A stretch of DNA of 64,000 bases from Acinetobacter proteolyticus. GTDB lineage: Bacteria > Pseudomonadota > Gammaproteobacteria > Pseudomonadales > Moraxellaceae. The stretch covers positions 2,898,067-2,962,066 of the forward strand of contig NZ_KB849179.1 in NCBI RefSeq assembly GCF_000367945.1. The letters run 5' to 3'. Position numbers and translations under genes: made by a program. The number at the start of each line of letters is the position of its first letter. Position 1 is the stretch's first letter. The notes below the pieces were generated by a model, which made no database searches, was not told the origin of the DNA, and saw only the letters and a program-made list of their open reading frames with translations. This document shows, one piece after another, positions 51,160 through 60,844 of this stretch.

Positions 51160-52374
51160 ATGTTTCAACATATCCCACCTTATGCAGGCGATCCAATCCT
51201 TTCATTGATGGAACAGTTCAATGCTGATCCACGTGCTGAAAAGGTAAACCTCAGTATTGGTTTGTACTATAACGAAGACAGTATCGTTCCTCAGCTTGAT
51301 ACCATTATCGAAGCGCAAAAACGTATTGCACCTAAAAATACGCAAACCAAGCTTTATTTACCAATGGAAGGTTTCAAACCTTACCGTGATGCGATTCAAG
51401 CCTTATTGTTTGGTGCAAACAGCCCTGCAATTCAACAAGGTCGTGTTGCAACGATTCAAACGCTTGGTGGTTCTGGCGCATTAAAAGTCGGTGCAGACTT
51501 CTTAAAAACTTACTTCCCAAATTCAGAAGTTTGGGTGAGTCAGCCAACTTGGGATAACCACGTTGCGATCTTCAACGGTGCAGGTATCAAGAGCAACTTC
51601 TACCCGTACTTCGATGCTGAAACACGTGGCGTTGATTTTGATGGGATGTTGTCTACGCTGAAAACATTGCCAGAACAAAGCATTGTGTTATTGCACCCAT
51701 GCTGCCATAACCCAACAGGTGCAGACTTGAACCCTGCACAATGGGATCAAGTGATTGTGGTATTAAAAGAACGTAACCTGATTCCGTTCCTCGACATCGC
51801 GTATCAAGGTTTTGGTGATGGTATGGAACAAGATGCCTACGCTATTCGTGCCTTAGACCAAGCAGGTCTAAACTTTATTGTCAGCAATTCATTCTCAAAA
51901 ATCTTCTCACTTTACGGCGAGCGTGTTGGTGGTTTGACTTTCGTGTGTGACGATGCTGAAGCAGCAAAATGCACATTCGGTCAGTTGAAAGCAACGGTAC
52001 GTCGTATCTATTCTAGCCCACCAACAACAGGTGCATGGTTGGTTGATCAAGTGTTAAATGACGCTGATCTCAACCAACAATGGCAAAGCGAAGTCAAAGA
52101 GATGCGTGAGCGTATTATCAAAATGCGTAGCATCTTAAAAGATGAGCTAACTAAAGCCCTTCCTGAACGTGACTTTAGCTACCTTGTGAATCAAAAAGGC
52201 ATGTTCAGCTACACTGGTTTAACCGCTGAGCAAGTGGACATTCTTCGTGAAGAATATGCAATCTACTTGGTACGCAGTGGCCGTATCTGTGTTGCAGGTC
52301 TGAACATGAACAACGTATACAAAGTTGCCAAAGCAGTGGCTGAAGTTTTAGCAAAATCTGCTGCAACCGCTTAA
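51160..52374 (+). CDS. tyrB: Aromatic amino acid aminotransferase
   Basis: 404 residues of the class I PLP aminotransferases, aspartate/tyrosine group. HPCCHNPTGADL, DIAYQGFGDG and the PLP-binding Lys247 in SNSFSKIFSLYGERVG, plus a C-terminal RSGRICVAG with the carboxylate-binding Arg, match TyrB/AspC. It exchanges amino groups between tyrosine/phenylalanine (and possibly aspartate) and 2-oxoglutarate. The start at 51160 has AAAAGGAC upstream; the 38 extra codons before it lack homology. Confidence 0.9.
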   Translation: MFQHIPPYAGDPILSLMEQFNADPRAEKVNLSIGLYYNEDSIVPQLDTIIEAQKRIAPKNTQTKLYLPMEGFKPYRDAIQALLFGANSPAIQQGRVATIQTLGGSGALKVGADFLKTYFPNSEVWVSQPTWDNHVAIFNGAGIKSNFYPYFDAETRGVDFDGMLSTLKTLPEQSIVLLHPCCHNPTGADLNPAQWDQVIVVLKERNLIPFLDIAYQGFGDGMEQDAYAIRALDQAGLNFIVSNSFSKIFSLYGERVGGLTFVCDDAEAAKCTFGQLKATVRRIYSSPPTTGAWLVDQVLNDADLNQQWQSEVKEMRERIIKMRSILKDELTKALPERDFSYLVNQKGMFSYTGLTAEQVDILREEYAIYLVRSGRICVAGLNMNNVYKVAKAVAEVLAKSAATA

Positions 52375-52386
52375 GTTATCACGCAT

Positions 52387-52413
52387 AAAAAAGGCGCTTG
52401 AAGCGCCTTTTTT
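52387..52413. terminator. Bidirectional terminator between tyrB and dld
   Basis: AAAAAAGGCGCTT pairs with AAGCGCCTTTTTT around GA; symmetric, serving both convergent genes. Confidence 0.93.
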
Positions 52414-52433
52414 ATTGCCTGTTTTATTTAAAG

Positions 52434-54140
52434 TCAGGACTTGGACTTGCCCCAATACTTCAATTTAGAAGTCTGTCCGATCCCGACATTAAAACAATTA
52501 TTCGGATCAAGTTTCTGGTAGAAATTGGCCAGTGCAGGCTTGGCAATATACAGATGCCCAACATTATGCTCGGCAGGATATTCAGCACGGCGCGCATCCA
52601 GCAACTGCCACATCTGATGTTCCATCGCTAAAGGATTGTTGCCCTTTTTAAGAATGTAATCCTGATGAAACACATGACAGAAAAAGTGCCCATAATAAAG
52701 CTTATGAATGATCTGCTGTTCCATTTCCACAGGCAATTGTTCAACCCATTCACGGTCATTGCGACGTAATGCAATATCGAGAGCCACAATATCTTCTACC
52801 TCATCCCGATGGGTATCACGATAACGAATTGCTGCACCTGCCACTGCAAAACGATGCAAAAAGGCTTTACGTCCTTCCTCCGCATCACAAAGAAAAAAAT
52901 TGCCCGAAGCATGTACCGCAAAATAATCTTGTAAAAATTGCTCGGTCTGGGCTTTGCAATTGTTTTCAACGCGTAACATCAAATGATGTTCATAACGATC
53001 ACGATATTCGGTCATCCGTTTCGGTAAATGACTCGGCAACAAGGCCGTGATCGCTTGTAAAAGATGATCAGTCAGCCCTTTGATTTTAAATTTTTCTAAA
53101 AAACCATCGACCTTATCCTTGAGTGCAAAGGCCTTAGGTACATTGGCTGTGCCAAATTTTTCAATAAACAGGAAGGTATCTTTGCCGTATTTTTCACCAA
53201 TATGATACGCATCACGATGGATGTATTCCCCTGCAATCGGCAGGCTTGGCAATGACGTGAGTAAATAACGACGAATCGCGGTCAAGTCGTCGGCATCATT
53301 GCTGCCAATATAAAAGACACTGCTCTCCACCTTCTCATAGGTATCGAGACGTACTGCAAATACGCAAACTTTCCCTGCCGAACCCGAGGCTTCATACAGA
53401 CGTGATGGATCAGCATTAAAACGTGCAGGACTATCAGCATCGACTTGCGTGACATCTTGCGCATAATGTTGATCGGATGCTTGCTTTTCAGCATCATCTA
53501 AAATATCTGCCGCTTGGTATCGCTGCTGCTCTAAACGGGTCAGGATTTCTTCTGGGCTTGAGCCTAAGTTCACACCCAGATGATTGACCAATTCCAACTG
53601 ACCTTGGGCATTCACCTGCGCGTATAGTGCCAGTTCAGTATAGGCAGGGCCACGACGTACCAAAGCACCGCCTGAATTGTTACAGACCCCGCCCAATACC
53701 GAAGCACCAATACAGGAAGAACCAATCACCGAATGTGGCTCACGATCATAGCCTTTCAGTATCTGCTCCAGATTGTCCAAGGTCGCCCCCGGTAAACAAA
53801 TCACCTGCTTACCCTCATGAATCACCTGAATCCCTTTTAAACGGCGTGTACTCATCACCAACACAGGACGGTCATAATCATCGCCATAGGGGGTTGAGCC
53901 ACCCGTCAGCCCCGTATTAGCCGCTTGCATGATGACGATACAGTCTGCTTCAATCGCCGCTTGCAGCACCTGCCACTGTTCCAGCAAGGTCCCAGGGATC
54001 ACCACCGCAAAGACTTTGCCTTCACCAAAACGACGACCTTGACGATACTGCCGTGTACTTTGATCATCACTCAGTACATGCTGACGTCCAACAATCTGCT
54101 GTAAACGATCAATCACCACTTGGGGAGAAAATGTTTGCAT
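52434..54140 (-). CDS. dld: Quinone-dependent D-lactate dehydrogenase
   Basis: 568 residues. The FAD-binding PCMH domain (about 35-270) has VIMQAANTGLTGGSTP and SVIGSSCIGASVLGGVCNNSGG; the C-terminal part has the membrane-binding/cap segments typical of E. coli Dld (KKGNNPLAMEHQMW, DPNNCFNVGIGQTSK). It oxidises D-lactate to pyruvate at the inner membrane, passing electrons to quinone. AAGGAG precedes the ATG. It follows lldD after a 295-base gap that contains a dispersed repeat, so it could have separate expression. Confidence 0.93.
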   Translation of the reverse strand: MQTFSPQVVIDRLQQIVGRQHVLSDDQSTRQYRQGRRFGEGKVFAVVIPGTLLEQWQVLQAAIEADCIVIMQAANTGLTGGSTPYGDDYDRPVLVMSTRRLKGIQVIHEGKQVICLPGATLDNLEQILKGYDREPHSVIGSSCIGASVLGGVCNNSGGALVRRGPAYTELALYAQVNAQGQLELVNHLGVNLGSSPEEILTRLEQQRYQAADILDDAEKQASDQHYAQDVTQVDADSPARFNADPSRLYEASGSAGKVCVFAVRLDTYEKVESSVFYIGSNDADDLTAIRRYLLTSLPSLPIAGEYIHRDAYHIGEKYGKDTFLFIEKFGTANVPKAFALKDKVDGFLEKFKIKGLTDHLLQAITALLPSHLPKRMTEYRDRYEHHLMLRVENNCKAQTEQFLQDYFAVHASGNFFLCDAEEGRKAFLHRFAVAGAAIRYRDTHRDEVEDIVALDIALRRNDREWVEQLPVEMEQQIIHKLYYGHFFCHVFHQDYILKKGNNPLAMEHQMWQLLDARRAEYPAEHNVGHLYIAKPALANFYQKLDPNNCFNVGIGQTSKLKYWGKSKS

Positions 54141-54264
54141 GATGGCTCCTTTGAATTATCAATTTATAAAACTAGACCAACACGACGGAGTCTTACTGTT
54201 TGTCATTTATCATTTGAGTAGCTCATTCTTCAATTTGAATCAGCCTTTTATTTGCTATCGCGGT

Positions 54265-54360
54265 TGGCGGCAAGGATGCCGCCTGTTGAGCAACCGTACA
54301 GGGAGGTACGGTTTGCTCAACAAAAGGTTTTTGGTTACTTTTGACCTTTCAAAAGTGACA
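54265..54360 (+). repeat. Dispersed intergenic repeat, copy 2 (dld-lldD gap)
   Basis: Read on the plus strand: GGCGGCAAGGATGCCGCC hairpin, a CCGTA...TACGG stem between GAGCAA and TTGCTC arms, then TTACTTTTGA...TCAAAAGTGA. It is homologous to 48930-49030 in inverted orientation. The rest of the 54141-54435 gap holds no gene. Confidence 0.75.
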
Positions 54361-54435
54361 AACGCCTCTACACTAGAAACACGCAAGTCACCCAATGATG
54401 AGGCAGTGCCTACTGCATCACTGAGCAAATTATTC

Positions 54436-55587
54436 TTAAAAACCTTGTTTAATGGCTTGTACCAAACAATCTGCATTAATCTCCTGAATCGACTTGGCAC
54501 CCGTCAACGTCATTGCCACCCGCATTTCCTTCTCAATCAAATCCAGCAAGTTTGATACCCCTTGCCCGCCTGCTGCTGCCAAGGCATACACAAAGGCACG
54601 GCCCAATAACACCGTATCCGCACCCAAGGCCAACATGCGCACCACATCCAGACCATTACGAATGCCAGAGTCTGCCAAAATCGCCAGATCACCCTTCACC
54701 GCATCGGCAATCGCAGGCAAAGCTCGCGCAGAAGACATCACCCCATCCAACTGACGACCACCATGATTTGACACCACGATGCCATCGGCACCAAAACGTA
54801 CTGCATCTTTGGCATCTTCAGGATCAAGAATGCCCTTGATCACCATCGGGCCATCCCAAAACTCACGAATCCACTCCAGATCTTTCCATGAAATCGATGG
54901 ATCGAAATTAGAACCTAACCAGCCGATATAGTCTTCAAGCCCAGTCGGTTTACCCAGATATTTTGAGATATTGCCCAAGTCATGCGGACGGCCACACATC
55001 CCAACATTCCATGCCCAATGCGGATGCAACATCGATTGCAGATAACGACGCATCGCCGCATTGGGGCCACTCATGCCTGAATGTGCATCACGATAGCGTG
55101 CACCCGGTACCGGCATATCCACAGTAAACACCAGTGTTGAACACCCTGCTGCCTTGGCACGTTCCAAGGCATTGCGCATAAAGCCACGATCACGCAACAC
55201 ATAGAGCTGGAACCACATTGGGCGATTGATTGCAGGTGCCACTTCTTCGATCGGACAAACCGAAACCGTCGACAAGGTAAATGGAATACCTTTTTTATCC
55301 GCTGCCACCGCCGCTTGCACTTCACCACGACGTGCATACATACCGGTTAAACCGACAGGGGCCAAAGCCACTGGCATGGACAAGGTTTCGTTAAACAGTC
55401 TGGTTTCCAGACTCAATGCCGACATGTCGTTCAGCACCCGCTGGCGTAAGGCAATTTCAGACAGGTCCTGTACATTGCGTTTTAAGGTGTATTCCGAGTA
55501 GGCGCCCCCATCAATATAGTGAAATAAAAATGGCGGTAAACGACGTTGTGCCGCAGCACGATAATCATTGCCAGAAGAAATAATCAT
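54436..55587 (-). CDS. lldD: L-lactate dehydrogenase (FMN, quinone-linked)
   Basis: 383 residues of the FMN-dependent alpha-hydroxyacid dehydrogenases. The catalytic His is in GIVVSNHGGRQLDGV; ADSGIRNGLDVVRMLALGADTVLLGR is the FMN phosphate site and the N-terminal FHYIDGGAYSEYTL is usual for LldD. It oxidises L-lactate to pyruvate in the respiratory chain. Its ATG overlaps the lldR stop (ATGA). Confidence 0.95.
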   Translation of the reverse strand: MIISSGNDYRAAAQRRLPPFLFHYIDGGAYSEYTLKRNVQDLSEIALRQRVLNDMSALSLETRLFNETLSMPVALAPVGLTGMYARRGEVQAAVAADKKGIPFTLSTVSVCPIEEVAPAINRPMWFQLYVLRDRGFMRNALERAKAAGCSTLVFTVDMPVPGARYRDAHSGMSGPNAAMRRYLQSMLHPHWAWNVGMCGRPHDLGNISKYLGKPTGLEDYIGWLGSNFDPSISWKDLEWIREFWDGPMVIKGILDPEDAKDAVRFGADGIVVSNHGGRQLDGVMSSARALPAIADAVKGDLAILADSGIRNGLDVVRMLALGADTVLLGRAFVYALAAAGGQGVSNLLDLIEKEMRVAMTLTGAKSIQEINADCLVQAIKQGF

Positions 55588-56336
55588 TTTGAGTCAACTC
55601 TACTTAAACGTGTTGCACGTTTCTGGCGAGCTTCATCATCATCCAGAGCACGTACATGATTAATCACAAATTCAATATGACCACACACCGCCTGGCGTGC
55701 AGCTTCGGGATCTTTACGATCAATCGCATCCATTACCTGAAAATGCTGCTCACTGAGCAAGTCACCATTGACAGGATCGTTATAAACTTTCTTGCGTCCC
55801 AGTAAGACGTTGTATTGCAACAGGTCAAACAAGCCACGCATCATCTGGATCAGCACAATATTGTGTGAGGCCTCAGCAATCGCTAAGTGGAATTCAGCAT
55901 CCGCCACTGCCGCCTGAGCCGAATCCCCAGCATTCTGATGGCGGCTAATCTCATCAAAATAATGATGGATTTTGGCGCGATCTTCAGCGGTTGAGCGTAA
56001 TGCCGCATACCATGCGGTGCCGCCTTCCAGCAACAAACGGGCTTCTTGCACATCAAAACGGTACAATGGATCTTCTTCAATCAGGTTACTGATCGGATTC
56101 ACAATCAACTGTTGTGACCATTGAGCAGGTAGTTGTTGAATGTAAGTCCCGTCACCACGGCGGCTACTGAGCACGCCCTGACTATTCAATTGCTGGATCG
56201 CTTCACGTAAGGATGGACGAGAGACCCCCAAACTGGTCGCAAGCTGACGCTCGGCGGGCAAACGATCGCCTTGTTTCATCTGGCGTTGCTCAATGAGTGC
56301 CTGTAATTTCATGACCACTTGATCGGAGATTCTCAT
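55584..56336 (-). CDS. lldR: Lactate-responsive GntR/FadR-family regulator
   Basis: 250 residues: wHTH (about 5-75) with GDRLPAERQLATSLGVSRPS and LREAIQQLNSQGVL, followed by an FCD domain with metal ligands (AVADAEFHLAIAEASHN; CGHIEFVINHVR). It closely resembles LldR/PdhR. Location between lldP and lldD and paired ATTGGT-N3-ACCAAT operators upstream of lldP fit lactate control. AAGGA precedes the ATG at 56336; a GTG one codon earlier is possible. Confidence 0.93.
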   Translation of the reverse strand: MRISDQVVMKLQALIEQRQMKQGDRLPAERQLATSLGVSRPSLREAIQQLNSQGVLSSRRGDGTYIQQLPAQWSQQLIVNPISNLIEEDPLYRFDVQEARLLLEGGTAWYAALRSTAEDRAKIHHYFDEISRHQNAGDSAQAAVADAEFHLAIAEASHNIVLIQMMRGLFDLLQYNVLLGRKKVYNDPVNGDLLSEQHFQVMDAIDRKDPEAARQAVCGHIEFVINHVRALDDDEARQKRATRLSRVDSK

Positions 56337-56355
56337 CACATTTCCTTGAGTAGCG

Positions 56356-58017
56356 TTATGGAATCATCCACGGCAGCAGATAAGCCTGAACCGTGACGAT
56401 GATGCCAACAAAGACTGTAAATATGATGCTATGTTTTACCGTGAAACGGAACAGGTCTGATTCTTTCCCCACCAGGCCCACCGCGGCACAGGCAATCGCA
56501 ATCGACTGTGGTGAAATCATCTTGCCCGTTACCCCACCACTGGTATTGGCCGCCACCAGCAATACTTCTGGAATCCCGATTTGCTGGGCTGTGGTCGCTT
56601 GTAAAGCCGAAAACAAGGCATTGGATGAGGTATCCGAACCCGTCAGGAAGACACCAAGCCAGCCTAGGAATGGTGAGAAGAAGGTAAAGGCATGATCGGT
56701 ATGCGATAATGCCAAAGCCAGGGTCGCAGATAGACCGGAGTAATTGGCAATAAAGGCAAATGCCAACACCATACCAATCGAATAAATCGGGGTTTTTAAT
56801 TCATTCAGTGTTTCGCCAAAGGTACTAACCGCGTCACGGGTTTTCATTTTCAGGAAAATGATGGTGATGAGGGCGGCAATGAAAATCGCGGTCCCTGTAG
56901 CAGAGAACCAGTCAAATTTATAGATCGCTTCATAAGCCGTGGTTTCAGGCACAATCGGCGCCATTTTTTCCACCAGCTTATGCAGATACGGCACTTCAAT
57001 TTTAACCATCCAGTCCGCTAAGGCACCGTCTTTGCTAAACAAGGCTTTAAACGGTTGAACACTCCAGATGGTCACCATCACGGTTAAAATCATAAACGGC
57101 GACCATGCTTTGGCAATCTGTGCGATGCTATAGCGTTGTGGCGTATGCGCTGCTGAGCTTGTATTTTGTGGCTCTACCCCCTCAAAACGGAAAATATGCT
57201 TTGGTTTCCAGACGCGGAACAGTAAGGTCAGGCTGACCAGTGAAGCAATTGATGCCGTAATATCCGGTAGCTCGGGCCCCAGAAAATTAGAGGTTAGATA
57301 TTGCGCGATTGCAAAAGCACTACCACCGACCAGTACCGCCGGCCAGGTCTCTTTTACCCCGCGCCAGCCATCCATAATCGCCATGATCCAGAACAGCACA
57401 ATAAGGGTTAAGAAAGGTAACTGGCGACCCACCATCTGGCTGATTTCCATAGTCTCGACACCCGAAACCTGCCCCGCCACAATAATCGGAATCCCCATTG
57501 CACCAAAAGCCACAGGCGCAGTATTGACGATCAAGCAGAGTCCCGCAGCATAAAGCGGCTTAAAGCCCAATCCCACCAACAGGGCTGCGGTAATCGCAAC
57601 AGGCGCACCAAAACCTGCGGCACCTTCCAGAAAGGTCCCAAAGGCAAAACCAACCAAGAGCATCTGTAATCGCTGGTCTTCGGTAATCGATAAAATACTG
57701 GAACGAATGACATCAAACTGCCCGGTTTTCACGGAAATTTTATACAGAAACACCGCACCGATAATAATCCAGGAAATCGGCCATAAGCCGTAAAAAAAGC
57801 CATAAATCACCGAAGCAAATGCCATTTCAGCTGGCATCTGATAAAAGAATAAAGCAATCAGTAAGGCAATAATGACGGTACAGGTCCCTGCCACACTGCC
57901 TTTTAAACGAAATACCGCCAACGCCAAAAAGAAGAAAATAATCGGGATCAGCGCCACCGCACTGGATAGCCAGATATTATTGAAAGGATCATAAATTTGT
58001 TGCCACACATTTAGCAT
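56356..58017 (-). CDS. lldP: L-lactate permease
   Basis: 553 residues with about twelve to fourteen membrane segments. FGTFLEGAAGFGAPVAITAALLVGLGFKP is the LctP-family signature, and TGSDTSSNALFSALQ and ANTSGGVTGKMISPQSIAIA in the C-terminal half complete it. It imports L- and D-lactate and glycolate with protons. AAGGAG lies six bases before the third in-frame codon (ATG at 58017), the favoured start; the ATG two codons earlier touches the SD. First gene of the lld operon. Confidence 0.95.
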   Translation of the reverse strand: MLNVWQQIYDPFNNIWLSSAVALIPIIFFFLALAVFRLKGSVAGTCTVIIALLIALFFYQMPAEMAFASVIYGFFYGLWPISWIIIGAVFLYKISVKTGQFDVIRSSILSITEDQRLQMLLVGFAFGTFLEGAAGFGAPVAITAALLVGLGFKPLYAAGLCLIVNTAPVAFGAMGIPIIVAGQVSGVETMEISQMVGRQLPFLTLIVLFWIMAIMDGWRGVKETWPAVLVGGSAFAIAQYLTSNFLGPELPDITASIASLVSLTLLFRVWKPKHIFRFEGVEPQNTSSAAHTPQRYSIAQIAKAWSPFMILTVMVTIWSVQPFKALFSKDGALADWMVKIEVPYLHKLVEKMAPIVPETTAYEAIYKFDWFSATGTAIFIAALITIIFLKMKTRDAVSTFGETLNELKTPIYSIGMVLAFAFIANYSGLSATLALALSHTDHAFTFFSPFLGWLGVFLTGSDTSSNALFSALQATTAQQIGIPEVLLVAANTSGGVTGKMISPQSIAIACAAVGLVGKESDLFRFTVKHSIIFTVFVGIIVTVQAYLLPWMIP

Positions 58018-58082
58018 TCTCATCTCCTTGAAATGCTGGGCGTCATTTTGTTTTCACTTCGATCTTGAACGAATCTTTTTAT

Positions 58083-58097
58083 ATTGGTATGACCAAT
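58083..58097. promoter_or_regulatory. LldR-type operator, promoter-proximal
   Basis: ATTGGTATGACCAAT, a perfect six-base inverted repeat with a three-base centre, the form known for LldR/PdhR operators. About 65 bases before lldP. Confidence 0.82.
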
Positions 58098-58404
58098 ATT
58101 CACCAAACCAGCAAATATTATCCATTTGCAATCTTTATGCATCTTAATTATATGAATTCCAAGGAGCAACCCCACCATCATCGTTATAATTGGTATGACC
58201 AATAATAATTAAAATAAATCAATCCTTTTCTGTTTATGTGCGCTTTTAGCATTCGACTAAAGTCTGATGAAAAATTTCAGGCCAATATTCAATTTGCGTG
58301 GTTTAGGTCACCAATCGCTGAAGATAAAACTATAAATATGACTTTTTATCTATATCTGTATAATCTGTTCACAACTCAAATCACATCACTATGAATTGAA
58401 CAAT
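58098..58404. promoter_or_regulatory. lldP-pgm divergent intergenic region
   Basis: About 300 bases without a gene. The promoter-distal LldR operator at 58189-58203 is the one identified element. AT-rich stretches on both sides could hold -10 boxes for lldP (GATAATA near 58103 on the minus strand) and pgm, but no strong -35/-10 pair was found. Confidence 0.4.
58189..58203. promoter_or_regulatory. LldR-type operator, promoter-distal
   Basis: An identical second ATTGGTATGACCAAT, 106 bases from the first (ten helical turns), the geometry expected for DNA looping by a dimeric repressor. Confidence 0.82.
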
Positions 58405-59775
58405 ATGACTCAACTGACTTGCTTTAAAGCCTACGATATTCGCGGCAAACTCGGCACAGAACTCAATGAAGAGATTGCCTATAACATTGGTCGTGCCTAT
58501 GGACAAATCTATCAACCAAAAACTGTGGTGATCGGTTGTGATATCCGTTTAAGCAGCGAAGGCTTAAAACAGGCGACGATTCGAGGCTTGAATGATGCAG
58601 GTGTCAATGTACTTGATTTGGGTATGACTGGGACAGAAGAAGTCTATTTCGCTGCCTTCCATCTGGATGTACAAGGCGGAATCGAAGTGACTGCCAGCCA
58701 CAACCCAATGGATTACAACGGGATGAAATTGGTGCGTGAAAATGCACGTCCCATCAGTGCGGAAACCGGCTTAAAAGAAATTCAGGCGCTGGCTGAATCA
58801 GGACAATTCAATGAGGTAGCGAATAAAGGCACCACCCAAAACTACAATATTTTGCCTGAATTCGTGGATCACCTGCTCACTTATATTGACCCACAAAAAA
58901 TTAAACCACTCAAATTGGTGGTCAATGCAGGGAACGGCGCAGCAGGTCATGTGATTGATGCCATCGAACAAAAATTCCAACAACTCAACATCCCTGTGGA
59001 ATTTATTAAAATTCACCATGAAGCAGATGGCAGCTTCCCGAATGGTATTCCGAATCCAATCCTGATTGAAAACCGTGACAGCACCCGTGATGCTGTACTG
59101 CAGCATCACGCTGATATGGGCATTGCCTGGGATGGCGACTTTGACCGTTGCTTCCTGTTTGATGAAAAAGGCCAGTTTATCGAAGGTTATTACATCGTTG
59201 GCTTATTGGCACAGGCCTTCCTGATCAAACAATCAGGTGAAAAGATTGTGCATGACCCACGTCTGGTCTGGAATACCTTTGATATCGTCGATCAATATCA
59301 AGGCGTCGCGGTGCAGTCAAAATCAGGCCATGCCTTTATTAAAGACGTGATGCGTGAACACAATGCGGTGTACGGCGGCGAAATGAGCGCCCATCATTAT
59401 TTCCGTGATTTTGCCTATTGTGACAGCGGGATGATTCCGTGGTTACTGACCATTGCGCTACTGTCAGAAACAGGTCAATCGCTTTCAACACTGGTTGAAA
59501 ACATGATTGCCAAATTCCCATGTAGTGGTGAAATCAACTTTAAAGTCGCAGACACCCAAGCGACGGTACAAAAAATCTTTGAGCATTATGCCGATCAAAA
59601 TCCGCAAGTGGACCGTACCGATGGTGTCAGCCTTGATTTTGGCGCATGGCGTTTAAATGTTCGTGCTTCGAATACAGAGCCTTTACTGCGTTTAAATATT
59701 GAAAGCCGTGCCGATCAAAACCCGCAACCGATGCAACATTATGTCGATGAATTAACGGCTTTGATTCAGGATTAA
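58405..59775 (+). CDS. pgm: Phosphoglucomutase/phosphomannomutase
   Basis: 456 residues of the alpha-D-phosphohexomutase family. The phosphoserine loop TASHNPMDYNG has Ser98; the metal loop is DGDFDRC; GGEMSAHHYF is the sugar-binding loop and RASNTEPLLRLN the phosphate-binding loop. It interconverts glucose-1-P/6-P and mannose-1-P/6-P, joining central metabolism to sugar nucleotide supply. It is the gene usually bounding the Acinetobacter K locus next to lldP. ATG at 58405 used; the preceding TTG is unlikely. Confidence 0.92.
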   Translation: MTQLTCFKAYDIRGKLGTELNEEIAYNIGRAYGQIYQPKTVVIGCDIRLSSEGLKQATIRGLNDAGVNVLDLGMTGTEEVYFAAFHLDVQGGIEVTASHNPMDYNGMKLVRENARPISAETGLKEIQALAESGQFNEVANKGTTQNYNILPEFVDHLLTYIDPQKIKPLKLVVNAGNGAAGHVIDAIEQKFQQLNIPVEFIKIHHEADGSFPNGIPNPILIENRDSTRDAVLQHHADMGIAWDGDFDRCFLFDEKGQFIEGYYIVGLLAQAFLIKQSGEKIVHDPRLVWNTFDIVDQYQGVAVQSKSGHAFIKDVMREHNAVYGGEMSAHHYFRDFAYCDSGMIPWLLTIALLSETGQSLSTLVENMIAKFPCSGEINFKVADTQATVQKIFEHYADQNPQVDRTDGVSLDFGAWRLNVRASNTEPLLRLNIESRADQNPQPMQHYVDELTALIQD

Positions 59776-59786
59776 TTCAGTCCAAT

Positions 59787-59814
59787 AAAAAAGGAGCGTA
59801 TCGCTCCTTTTTTT
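59787..59814. terminator. Bidirectional terminator between pgm and gne1
   Basis: AAAAAAGGAGCG pairs with CGCTCCTTTTTTT around TAT. Confidence 0.93.
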
Positions 59815-59827
59815 ATTGCTGTTCTAT

Positions 59828-60844
59828 TCAGTTAAAGCCGTTGGGATTCTGCTTCTGCCAATTCCAACTGTCTGCCAACATATCTTCCAAAGTATATTGG
59901 GGTTGCCACCCCAACTCATTTTTTGCACGGGAAGCATCTGCATAAAAAGCTGCTAAATCGCCTGCTCTTCGGTCTACAAACTCTGTAGGAATTGAAATGC
60001 CATTTATACTCTCAAAAGTTTCTTTAATCTGTAAAACTGAAATTGGAGAACCAGTCCCAATATTCCAAGCCCGACACCCTCGATTATTTAAACGATTGGT
60101 GACCGCAAGCACATGAGCTTTAGCTAAATCCACTACATGGATAAAGTCCCGCTCGCAAGTGCCATCTTTGGTTGGATAGTCATTGCCAAAAATAGATAGT
60201 TTTTCACGCCGTCCTACAGCCACTTGAGTGACATAAGGCATTAAGTTATTAGGAATCCCCTGCGGGTCTTCACCTATTTGTCCGCTTTTATGTGCACCGA
60301 CAGGATTAAAATAGCGCAGTAAAGCAATTGACCAGCGTGTATCTGCTTGTGCCAATTTTTGTAGCATTTGCTCAACAATCAGTTTGGTATAACCATAATT
60401 ATTATTTGGCAAACTCAATGGCATCTCTTCCTGATAAGGAGATGGATTCAACTCCCCATACACAGTAGCAGAGGAGCTAAAGGCCAAGGTAAATACACCC
60501 ACTTTCTCCATTGACTTGAGCAACTGAACACTGCCAGCAATGTTATGATCAAAATAAGCCAAAGGAACTTGCTGACTCTCACCTACCGCTTTTAAACCTG
60601 CGAAATGAATTACCGCATCAATCTGATGATCTTGAAAGGCTTGGTCTAACTCGACTTGATTACGGATATCCCCTTGCACAAAAACTAGCGATTTATTTGT
60701 CAGCTTTTGTACCCGATACAAAGCCTCTTCAGAACTATTAGAAAGGTTATCAAATACAATAACTTCATGGCCTGCATTGAGCAATTCTAAACAGGTATGC
60801 GAACCGATATAACCCGCACCACCTGTGACTAAAATTTTAGCCAT
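59828..60844 (-). CDS. galE: UDP-glucose/UDP-GlcNAc 4-epimerase (GalE/Gne1)
   Basis: 338 residues, short-chain dehydrogenase fold. TGGAGYIGSHT is the NAD site, SSSATVYG and NNYGYTKLIVEQ contain the catalytic Ser/Tyr/Lys residues, and NIGTGSPISVLQI is the GalE family tail. It makes UDP-Gal (and, as Gne1 of the K locus, possibly UDP-GalNAc). AGGAAAAATAG precedes the ATG, which overlaps the pgi stop by eight bases. Confidence 0.92.
   Translation of the reverse strand: MAKILVTGGAGYIGSHTCLELLNAGHEVIVFDNLSNSSEEALYRVQKLTNKSLVFVQGDIRNQVELDQAFQDHQIDAVIHFAGLKAVGESQQVPLAYFDHNIAGSVQLLKSMEKVGVFTLAFSSSATVYGELNPSPYQEEMPLSLPNNNYGYTKLIVEQMLQKLAQADTRWSIALLRYFNPVGAHKSGQIGEDPQGIPNNLMPYVTQVAVGRREKLSIFGNDYPTKDGTCERDFIHVVDLAKAHVLAVTNRLNNRGCRAWNIGTGSPISVLQIKETFESINGISIPTEFVDRRAGDLAAFYADASRAKNELGWQPQYTLEDMLADSWNWQKQNPNGFN

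Noticed and set aside
58020..58202. 60-residue minus-strand reading frame upstream of lldP
   Set aside because: It overlaps both LldR operators and the promoter region, has no SD sequence and no domain.
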